From the NCBI GenBank assembly GCA_937942935.1, contig CALDGT010001151.1, positions 1 through 11,696 of the forward strand: a DNA stretch of 11,696 nucleotides, written 5' to 3'. Below, piece by piece: positions 6,324-11,696 of this stretch. Both the position numbers and the translations under genes were made by a program. The stretch is from an uncultured Chloroflexota bacterium. GTDB lineage: Bacteria > Chloroflexota > Anaerolineae > Aggregatilineales > Phototrophicaceae. Below the pieces are notes generated by a model. The model was not told where the DNA came from, made no database searches, and was given only the letters and a program-made list of their open reading frames with translations. Within the stretch, counting starts at the first letter, position 1; every line of letters begins with the position of its first letter.

Positions 6324-6877
6324 TTGTTGCGGGGCAAACTATTGGCAAAATCTTCGCAAATTTTGACGCTAGTCCCTACATAAATGAAATAGTAGCGCAC
6401 ATTATTTTCGGTATAATCCCACGCATCGGCACAGGGGCGTAAGCCCGCATCTGGTTCTGCATCACTAAAAAATGGTGATGGCACAAGGCATCCTAATTGA
6501 TTATTGAGGTTGGCGAATCTGTCCCAATTGACCGAGAGTACCGCACCAACACTATTGGGTAGTGTTTCGTGTGAATAAAATCGGATGGCAAAGGCATCTA
6601 TTTTGCCCATAATGCACTCAACATAATTTTGGACAAGCCCTAATTGACGCAAGAAAATTCTATCGGCTATATCTGTGACTGCATTCGGTATGCTTCGCCC
6701 TGTAATAAATTCGGCAAAGCGGTCTATGACGTTGGTTTCTTTGACCACATCTATAGCATCTGTCATGGCATAATCGGTGAGGGTTGGCAAAAAAGATGAA
6801 GCGGCTTTACCGGGTGTTTCTGGTTGACACGCGACAAGGATGAATAAACTTATCATCATAAACCATAATTTCTTCAT
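6320..6877 (-). CDS. Predicted lipoprotein of unknown function
   Basis: The 185-residue product starts MKKLWFMMISLFILVACQPE: a basic n-region, a hydrophobic core and a lipobox LVAC with Cys17 as the likely lipidated residue. It would be attached to the outer face of the cytoplasmic membrane. The mature part matches no family I recognise. It begins with a short linker, then VIDRFAEFITGRSIPNAVTDIADRIFLRQLGLVQNYVECIMGKIDAFAIRFYS, and ends with CADAWDYTENNVRYYFIYVGTSVKICEDFANSLPRNN. Four Cys residues in the mature part could form two disulfides. The start is supported by AAAGG about 9 nt before the ATG on the minus strand. A GATAAT-like -10 lies at 6911-6916 (minus strand) without a good -35. The gene is divergent from the kinase gene and convergent with the protease gene, with the two stop codons sharing the TTAA at 6320-6323. 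Confidence 0.7.
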   Translation of the reverse strand: MKKLWFMMISLFILVACQPETPGKAASSFLPTLTDYAMTDAIDVVKETNVIDRFAEFITGRSIPNAVTDIADRIFLRQLGLVQNYVECIMGKIDAFAIRFYSHETLPNSVGAVLSVNWDRFANLNNQLGCLVPSPFFSDAEPDAGLRPCADAWDYTENNVRYYFIYVGTSVKICEDFANSLPRNN

Positions 6878-7038
6878 GGAATTGTACCTTTGTATGAATT
6901 GATATACAAAATTATCATATCAGAAAACGAGTTATAAAAATCCCCATCACATTGGGGGTAAAATCGTTCTTTCAACCAATTACAAATGAAGTTACAACTT
7001 GCACTATAATTCACTTATTTTAATCATCTACCAATGTT

Positions 7039-7066
7039 TTGAAATTCTGACTATGTAGGTTATAAT
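7039..7066 (+). promoter_or_regulatory. Sigma-70-like promoter of the histidine kinase operon
   Basis: TTGAAA (7039-7044), a 16-bp spacer and a perfect TATAAT (7061-7066) give an expected start near 7073 and a 5' UTR of about 38 nt. A second TATAAT at 7005-7010 has no matching -35. The 6878-7110 gap otherwise holds a small CCCCA/TGGGG inverted repeat (6942-6957) and AT-rich sequence. Confidence 0.65.
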
Positions 7067-7110
7067 TAAAAAAATTGTGCTTCTTTATTAAATAAAAAGG
7101 CGTTTTTGTT

Positions 7111-8640
7111 ATGAGTAGTTATATAGAGCCTCATGAACTAGAAACACCCTCCGATGCACTGAATGATATTCCAACCAATATTGACTTTGCGACAGAGGTC
7201 AAGGCAGACCGCCTAAGCCTGTTATCGCTCATCACCATGTATGGGTCATTTGCGTTGGTCATCGTCATGCTGACGATTATCGTATCCGCCAAAGTGAGTC
7301 AGTTTATTTGGATATATGCTCCACTCACATTAGGGGTTGGTAGTTTTATCACCCGCATATTGCTAAAGCGAAAATTATTTGATTTTGCATCTGTTTTTTA
7401 TGTCATTACATTAGTCGTGGCTTTATCGGTTGGGATGTTGGATAAAGACCCACAAGCCATCCAGATTGTGCCATATATTTTTGTCATGGTTATTTTTGTG
7501 GGTGGTTTGCTCATTCGTCCACAAGTGACATTGCTTTTGGCATTGGTTTGTGCGGTGTTGATTGCCACCATTCCTGCTATTAGTTTGGGTGGATGGGACT
7601 TTTTTGGACCCTATCAATTTTTTGCTATTATCCTTGTTTTTATGAGCGCATTACTCTCCATCCAAGCCACTGGTGAATTATATAGTGTGACTGAATGGGC
7701 GCTTTTGAATTATCGTAAAGAGAGCCAAACGAATTTGGCACTGTTTGAAAACCGCGAAAAATTGCAACGAAGCCTCAAACGAAGTGAAGTCTTGGCAGAT
7801 GAACTGAGTCTATCGAATGTGGAACTCGAAGAAGCCCGCAAATTGGCAGAAGCCGCCAAGAACTTCCGTGGGCAATTTTTGGCGAATATGAGCCATGAAC
7901 TCCGTACACCATTAAATGCTATCATCGGGTTTAGCGAGACGATGCTCAAGTTCCCCATTATGTATGATAATGAAGAGTTACCAGAAGCCTATAAAGCAGA
8001 CCTCAACCAAATTTTTAATAGCGGTCGCCAATTGCTTCACCTCATCAACGACATCCTCGACCTAGCGCGGGTAGATGCGGGGAAACTCGAAATTTATATG
8101 CAACGGGTACAATTGCGCCCTGTTCTTGACGCAGTGATGGGTACTGCTCGTGGTTTGTTGGGTGATAAACCGGTTGAATTAAAAGCAAATATCCCAGACC
8201 CACTCCCAGAAGTTTGGGCAGATGAATCGCGGGTACGCCAAGTATTGCTCAATTTGTATAGCAATGCGACTAAATTCACCAATGAAGGCAGTATCACACT
8301 CACCGTTCAAGAAGTCCCAGAAGGGGTTCAATTTAGCGTCAGTGATACAGGCGCAGGTATCCCAACTGACCAATTTGATGTTATCTTTGAAGAATTTCGG
8401 CAAGTGCGTGGACAAACTCGCCCCACGCAAGCTGGGTCGGGGTTGGGTTTGCCAATCTCCCGTCGCTTATTAGAACTGATGAATGGGCGGATTTGGTTAG
8501 AAAGTGAAATGGGGAAGGGGTCTACCTTCTATTTTATTCTGCAACCCTATCAAAAATCCAAATTTGAGACGATGGAAACATCTGGCTTGCCTTTGGATAG
8601 TGCCTCATCGTCCACCATCCAAACCCCACAGGAGGCTTAG
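7111..8640 (+). CDS. Membrane-bound sensor histidine kinase
   Basis: This 509-residue kinase has a cytosolic head of about 35 residues. About six membrane segments follow, roughly at 36-60, 64-84, 92-110, 118-135, 138-158 and 167-186, with short loops, so there is no large outside sensor domain. A signalling helix (about 205-252, rich in Glu/Lys/Leu) leads to the dimerisation domain with the H-box MSHELRTPLNAIIGFSE; the phosphorylated residue is His262. The ATP-binding domain shows the N-box NLYSNATKF (Asn385), G1 box DTGAGIP (412-418), an F-box-like FEEFRQ and G2 box GSGLGLPIS (442-450). The kinase autophosphorylates and passes phosphate to a receiver Asp. The immediate partner is very likely the product of the next gene, whose ATG is 3 nt after this stop and whose ribosome site lies inside this gene. 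The signal may be sensed in the membrane or at its surface. The start is preceded by AAAAAGG (7094-7100), 10 nt before the ATG. Confidence 0.92.
   Translation: MSSYIEPHELETPSDALNDIPTNIDFATEVKADRLSLLSLITMYGSFALVIVMLTIIVSAKVSQFIWIYAPLTLGVGSFITRILLKRKLFDFASVFYVITLVVALSVGMLDKDPQAIQIVPYIFVMVIFVGGLLIRPQVTLLLALVCAVLIATIPAISLGGWDFFGPYQFFAIILVFMSALLSIQATGELYSVTEWALLNYRKESQTNLALFENREKLQRSLKRSEVLADELSLSNVELEEARKLAEAAKNFRGQFLANMSHELRTPLNAIIGFSETMLKFPIMYDNEELPEAYKADLNQIFNSGRQLLHLINDILDLARVDAGKLEIYMQRVQLRPVLDAVMGTARGLLGDKPVELKANIPDPLPEVWADESRVRQVLLNLYSNATKFTNEGSITLTVQEVPEGVQFSVSDTGAGIPTDQFDVIFEEFRQVRGQTRPTQAGSGLGLPISRRLLELMNGRIWLESEMGKGSTFYFILQPYQKSKFETMETSGLPLDSASSSTIQTPQEA
8631..8635 (+). promoter_or_regulatory. 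Ribosome binding site inside the kinase gene end
   Basis: GGAGG sits 8 nt before the ATG at 8644 and within the last codons of the kinase gene, consistent with translational coupling of kinase and response regulator. Confidence 0.7.
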
Positions 8641-8643
8641 GCG

Positions 8644-9531
8644 ATGCGTATTTTATACGTAGAAGATAATCCCGCGAATGTCTCGTTGGTAAAACGAGTC
8701 GCGCGGGAGCATGAGTTAGTTAATTATATAGACGGCGAAGAAGCCCTTCGCAATTTTGAAAAAGATAATCCCGATTTGGTCTTGATGGATATCCAACTCA
8801 CAGGGCGTTTGAGTGGGTTGGATGTGGTGCGTGAATTGCGCCAACAAGGGTATACTGTCCCAATTATTGCCGTGACTGCTTATGCCATGATTGGCGATAG
8901 AGAACGGTGTCTGGCGGCAGGATGCGATGATTATATGGCGAAACCATTGCCTATTCCCGATTTGTTACGCTTATTTGAACGGCGTAAACAAGAACTGGCA
9001 GAATTGGCGACATTAGTATCTACTGTACCTGCGCCAGAGGTGAAGGTCGAAGCGCCTGTGACAGATGTTAAGTCCGTGACACCACCCGTAGAGGTGAAGG
9101 TCGAAGCGCCAGTGGCAGATGCTAAACCCGTGACACCACCCGTAGAGGTGAAGGTCGAAACGCCAGTGACAGATGCTAAACCTGTGACACCACCCGTAGA
9201 GGTGAAGGTCGAAACGCCAGTGACAGATGCCAAGCCTGTAACACCACCCGCAGAGGTGAAGGTCGAAGCGCCAGTGACAGATGCTAAACCCGTGACACCA
9301 CAGACAGATGTGAAATCTGAAGCATCAGCGATAGATGCAAAACCCCCAACACCACCTGTAGAGGTGAAATCTGATACACCTGTTACTGATGCTCAATCGG
9401 TAACACCACCGACAGAAGTAAAAGCCGAAGTTTTGGCAACAGATACGCCAAAGACAGGTGATGCACCAAAAGCAGATGCGCCAAACACATCCAGCGAAAA
9501 AGGTGAGGGTGATATCAAGGTCACTCCATAG
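8644..9531 (+). CDS. Response regulator: receiver domain with long 18-residue-repeat tail
   Basis: This 295-residue protein has an N-terminal receiver domain (1-118). The acidic pair is Glu7-Asp8, the phosphoacceptor is Asp49 in LVLMDIQL, the switch Thr is Thr78 in AVTAYA, and Lys100 is in MAKPLPIPD. The typical partner of this receiver type is a HisKA kinase like the one 3 nt upstream. Instead of a DNA-binding or enzymatic output domain, residues 132-275 are a low-complexity tail. It is made of eight 18-residue repeats with consensus close to EVKVEAPVTDAKPVTPPV, followed by an Ala/Pro/Asp/Lys-rich end. The tail is probably extended and disordered, with alternating acidic and basic residues. 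Output through binding other proteins, or a spacer or scaffold role, is inference. It may act in a phosphorelay with the receiver proteins downstream. The first five repeats are nearly identical in DNA, which suggests recent expansion and possible length variation between strains. Confidence 0.9.
   Translation: MRILYVEDNPANVSLVKRVAREHELVNYIDGEEALRNFEKDNPDLVLMDIQLTGRLSGLDVVRELRQQGYTVPIIAVTAYAMIGDRERCLAAGCDDYMAKPLPIPDLLRLFERRKQELAELATLVSTVPAPEVKVEAPVTDVKSVTPPVEVKVEAPVADAKPVTPPVEVKVETPVTDAKPVTPPVEVKVETPVTDAKPVTPPAEVKVEAPVTDAKPVTPQTDVKSEASAIDAKPPTPPVEVKSDTPVTDAQSVTPPTEVKAEVLATDTPKTGDAPKADAPNTSSEKGEGDIKVTP
9037..9468 (+). repeat. In-frame 54-bp tandem repeat, about eight copies
   Basis: Units start at 9037, 9091, 9145, 9199, 9253, 9307, 9361 and 9415, exactly 54 bp apart, each beginning with GAG/GAA/GAT-GTG or GTA codons (EVK or DVK). 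Copies 1-5 are nearly identical and copies 6-8 are diverged. The period is a multiple of three, so gain or loss of units keeps the reading frame. It lies inside the response regulator tail. Confidence 0.95.
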
Positions 9532-9535
9532 TGTG

Positions 9536-9564
9536 TTGACATACCGTTAAGAAAACCTTAAGAT
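9536..9564 (+). promoter_or_regulatory. Possible promoter of the second receiver gene
   Basis: A consensus TTGACA (9536-9541) is followed after 17 bp by TAAGAT (9559-9564, 4 of 6 matches). The expected start near 9571 would give a 5' UTR of about 33 nt. The gene may also be read from the kinase operon, as no terminator is visible after 9531. Confidence 0.45.
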
Positions 9565-9590
9565 ATATAGAAATAAACAAATATCTTTTT

Positions 9591-9596
9591 TAAGGA
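9591..9596 (+). promoter_or_regulatory. Ribosome binding site of the second receiver gene
   Basis: TAAGGA lies 7 nt before the ATG at 9604 and only 4 nt before a GTG at 9601. The spacing favours the ATG. Confidence 0.6.
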
Positions 9597-9603
9597 CTTT
9601 GTG

Positions 9604-10047
9604 ATGACCGAAAAAATAGCCCTTGTAATAGATGATACCCCCGCCAATCGAGATTTTCTGGAACGATTGATGATGATGGCGGGGTTTAAGATTGTTGGGG
9701 CTTCTAGCGGTAAGGCGGCATTGGAGCAAGCAGACGCATTAGAAAAACTTACCATTGCCCTTATTGATATGGAATTACCCGATGTCAATGGCTTACAACT
9801 GACTAGCGACTTACGGAAACGTTTCCCAGATGCTTATTTAGTTGTGGCAACCATGCACGATGAACGGGCTTTGATGCAAAGTGTGTTAGAAAAAGGGGGG
9901 AATTGCTTTTTGGTCAAACCACACGGATTTATGGAACTATTTAAGCGCCTTACAACCATAACTATGGAAGAACTGCTCAAAAGCCCATATACCGTCATTG
10001 ACCATTTTGGACCGCGTATCTTTACGCCTTTGAGCAGTTCAACATGA
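9604..10047 (+). CDS. Stand-alone receiver (response regulator) protein
   Basis: This 147-residue protein is a single receiver domain with a short tail. The acidic pair is Asp10-Asp11 in ALVIDDTPANRDFLERL, the phosphoacceptor is Asp55 in ALIDMELPDVNG, the switch Thr is Thr83 in VVATMHD, and Lys105 is in CFLVKPHG. About 27 residues follow (121-147, TMEELLKSPYTVIDHFGPRIFTPLSSST); they match no output domain. The protein can accept phosphate from a histidine kinase or phosphotransfer protein and likely signals by protein contact. No Hpt protein is encoded in the window. It lies 72 nt after the repeat-tailed regulator and may share its operon or use the promoter at 9536. Its stop is 2 nt from that of the convergent receiver gene. 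The family call is secure; the partner is inferred. Confidence 0.88.
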   Translation: MTEKIALVIDDTPANRDFLERLMMMAGFKIVGASSGKAALEQADALEKLTIALIDMELPDVNGLQLTSDLRKRFPDAYLVVATMHDERALMQSVLEKGGNCFLVKPHGFMELFKRLTTITMEELLKSPYTVIDHFGPRIFTPLSSST

Positions 10048-10049
10048 AG

Positions 10050-10406
10050 TTATAATTTAGAGAGTGCACTTTCGAGGTGATTAAGGGTGAACGGTTTTAG
10101 CAGAAATTGGTCTGCGCCTTCTTCTATGGCATGTTGACCATCTTGCCGAGACCCACTAATCACAATAAAATGTGTATTTTTCCATGTATCATTTTGTTTG
10201 AGTTTATGGAGCAACTCAAACCCATTCATTTCTGGCATAGATAAATCAGAAATAATGACATCAGGTGCTACCGCCTGTTTGTTGAGTATATCTAATCCTT
10301 CTACACCATTTTGTGCCATATAAACAGTATGGTCGCTAAACTCTAGCCAATCTCGTAACAACCGCAACATATTGACTTCATCTTCTACCACTAAAATATT
10401 TGCCAT
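10050..10406 (-). CDS. Stand-alone receiver (CheY-like) protein downstream of proA
   Basis: This 118-residue protein is just one receiver domain. The acidic pair is Glu8-Asp9 in ILVVEDEVNMLRLL, the phosphoacceptor is Asp54 in IISDLSMPEMNGFELL, the switch residue is Ser84 in FIVISGS, and Lys104 is in FLLKPFTLNHLESAL. No output domain is attached. All residues needed for phosphorylation are present. The start has AAAGGA with 7 T before the ATG (minus strand). The gene begins 37 nt after the proA stop on the same strand with no visible terminator, so co-transcription with proA is likely. A functional link with proline synthesis is not implied. It meets the other stand-alone receiver gene tail to tail. 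It could be the target of the nearby kinase or of a distant one. Confidence 0.88.
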   Translation of the reverse strand: MANILVVEDEVNMLRLLRDWLEFSDHTVYMAQNGVEGLDILNKQAVAPDVIISDLSMPEMNGFELLHKLKQNDTWKNTHFIVISGSRQDGQHAIEEGADQFLLKPFTLNHLESALSKL

Positions 10407-10443
10407 AAAAAAATCCTTTTTATAATTTATAAACCAGAATGAA

Positions 10444-11694
10444 TTAGGTGCGGATATGTCCGTCTCCGATAATCACCCATTTATAGGTGGTTAATTCATC
10501 TAGCGCCATAGGACCGCGTGCATGTAATTTTTGTGTGCTAACTGCGACCTCTGCACCAAGACCTAATGCACCTCCGTCATTAAAGCGGGTACTCGCATTC
10601 CAAAACACGGCAGACGAATCTACTTCATTCAAAAATTGCTCTGCATGATGTGCATTTTGGGTGAGTATGCCATCCGAATGACCCAAACTATGCAGACGAA
10701 TATGCGTCATGGCTTCATCCATTGAATCTACTACTTTTAAGCCCAAAATTAGCGACATCCATTCGGTATCAAAATCTTCTTCACTTGCGGGCAGAATTTT
10801 GGCATAGCATAAATCTCGAATATAAGCAAACGCGCGGGGTTCTGCCCGAAATTCGACAGTTGGTAAACGGTCAATCAGGCGCGGTAAAATTGCTTGCGCT
10901 ATATTTTTATGAATGAGAACCGTATCGAGCGCATTACAAACAGATGGGCGCGATGTTTTTGCGTTGTGGATGATATTGAGCGCCGATGGAATATCTGCGG
11001 ATTCATCCACAAATAAGTGGCAAATCCCGACACCACCCGTAATGACAGGGATGGTGCTATTTTCTTTGCAGAACCGATGCAAATCTGCCCCACCACGCGG
11101 GATAATCATATCAATATGGTCATGTAATTTGAGCATTTCGCCAACATAACGGCGGTCTGTGCTTTCGATGAGTTGAATGGCATCGGCAGGTAGCCCACTT
11201 TGGGCAATTGCCTCTTTCATCACGCGCACCATCGCCATATTGCTCCGTAAAATTTCTTTTCCACCACGCAGAATACACGCATTCCCCGATTTTAGGGCGA
11301 GTACCGCGACATCAATCGTCACATTTGGGCGGGCTTCATAAATCACACCAATCACACCAATGGGCGTCTTACGGCGTGATACCCGTAATCCATTGGGTAA
11401 AACTTGTTCTTCTATTACACGACCAACTGGGTCTGGTAGAGTGGCAACGGTGCGAACATCCGCCACAATGCCATCGAGCCGTTTTTGCAGATTAATGCGG
11501 TCTAGGAGCGCCTCACTTGTGCCATTGGTGCGGGCTTCTTCTAAATCGGCACGATTTGCCTCTAACAATTCGTCACGATGGGTGGTTAGGGCGTCTGCAA
11601 TACACAGCAGGGCATTGTTTTTTTGCTCTGTCGTAGATTTAGCCAGAATATAGCCTGCATTTTTGGCGCTGGTTGCCAGTTGGATGATGTCCAA
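10444..11694 (-). CDS. proA: Gamma-glutamyl phosphate reductase (glutamate-5-semialdehyde dehydrogenase)
   Basis: The product catalyses the second step of proline biosynthesis: NADPH-dependent reduction of gamma-glutamyl phosphate to glutamate-5-semialdehyde, which cyclises to pyrroline-5-carboxylate. About 416 residues are visible, the usual family length. Recognisable blocks are PIGVIGVIYEARPNVTIDVA (111-130), ILRGGKE (141-147), IPRGGADLH (198-206), STIPVITGGVGICHLFVDE (213-231), the catalytic Cys253 in RPSVCNALDT, EVDSSAVFWNASTRFNDGG (357-375) and GLGAEVAVSTQKLHARGPM (378-396). The only start in view is TTG at 11694, two bases from the window edge. Homologues begin with a few residues before this point, so the true start may lie just outside, and the entry may lack one to a few residues. 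The partner gene proB is not in view; it could lie beyond the right edge. Downstream is a receiver gene 37 nt away. Cytosolic. Confidence 0.95.
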   Translation of the reverse strand: MDIIQLATSAKNAGYILAKSTTEQKNNALLCIADALTTHRDELLEANRADLEEARTNGTSEALLDRINLQKRLDGIVADVRTVATLPDPVGRVIEEQVLPNGLRVSRRKTPIGVIGVIYEARPNVTIDVAVLALKSGNACILRGGKEILRSNMAMVRVMKEAIAQSGLPADAIQLIESTDRRYVGEMLKLHDHIDMIIPRGGADLHRFCKENSTIPVITGGVGICHLFVDESADIPSALNIIHNAKTSRPSVCNALDTVLIHKNIAQAILPRLIDRLPTVEFRAEPRAFAYIRDLCYAKILPASEEDFDTEWMSLILGLKVVDSMDEAMTHIRLHSLGHSDGILTQNAHHAEQFLNEVDSSAVFWNASTRFNDGGALGLGAEVAVSTQKLHARGPMALDELTTYKWVIIGDGHIRT

Positions 11695-11696
11695 CG

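Noticed and set aside
6942..6957. CCCCA/TGGGG hairpin with a T-rich run on the minus strand, terminator-like
   Set aside because: The stem is only 5 bp and lies between two divergent genes, where there is no upstream minus-strand gene to terminate.
8931..9233. 100-residue open frame on the minus strand with a TSTGGVTGLASVTG-type repeat
   Set aside because: It is the antisense of the 54-bp tandem repeat. The repeat keeps any frame open that lacks a stop in one unit, and the receiver frame on the + strand is clearly the coding one.
9037..9468. Regular 54-bp repeats as a possible CRISPR array
   Set aside because: Units are contiguous with no unique spacers and translate in frame as part of the receiver protein.
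9547..9788. Two overlapping minus-strand open frames opposite the second receiver gene
   Set aside because: Neither shows a recognisable domain or a ribosome site, and the + strand frame has full receiver motifs.
10913..11653. Several + strand open frames opposite proA
   Set aside because: They are shadows of proA, which has unbroken family motifs over its whole length on the minus strand.

Overview
The window reads as chromosomal DNA from an AT-leaning bacterium. Its promoters look like standard sigma-70 sites (TTGACA/TATAAT hexamers with 16-17 bp spacers), most genes have Shine-Dalgarno sites, and two clear rho-independent terminators are present. A proA gene, a lipoprotein with a lipobox, and a membrane-anchored serine protease with a Pro/Thr-rich linker and a PPC-like C-terminus are all present. 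The last combination recalls Chloroflexota (Anaerolineae-like) genomes, but this placement is a tentative inference from style, not from a marker gene. No mobile element, CRISPR array, tRNA or rRNA was recognised, and no gene-free stretch exceeds 300 bases.

Left part (1-5079), all on the + strand, has a neutral-lipid theme. It holds the C-terminal part of a patatin-like lipase, a wax ester synthase/diacylglycerol acyltransferase (WS/DGAT) fused to an SCP2-like lipid-carrier domain, a GNAT acetyltransferase, a small helical phasin-like protein, and a secreted esterase of the PHB-depolymerase/feruloyl-esterase type. The patatin and WS/DGAT genes are 43 nt apart and probably form one operon. Strong hairpin terminators follow the GNAT and phasin-like genes, so the later genes are separate units. 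A reasonable hypothesis is synthesis, coating and turnover of wax ester/triacylglycerol (or polyester) inclusions.

Middle part (5080-6877). A membrane-anchored trypsin-like protease is preceded by a near-consensus promoter (TTGACA, 16 bp, TATAAT) whose predicted transcription start coincides with the ATG, giving a likely leaderless mRNA. A 9-bp perfect inverted repeat frames the -10 element and start codon like an operator. A lipoprotein of unknown function is encoded convergently, with overlapping stop codons.

Right part (6878-11696) is mainly signalling. A six-helix membrane histidine kinase is followed after 3 nt by a receiver protein whose C-terminal half is an 18-residue tandem repeat. 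Next come a stand-alone receiver (+ strand) and, convergent to it, another stand-alone receiver (- strand) that lies directly downstream of proA. None of the three receivers carries a DNA-binding or enzymatic output domain, so they probably work by protein-protein contact or phosphotransfer. The window ends within or just at the start of proA (proline biosynthesis).
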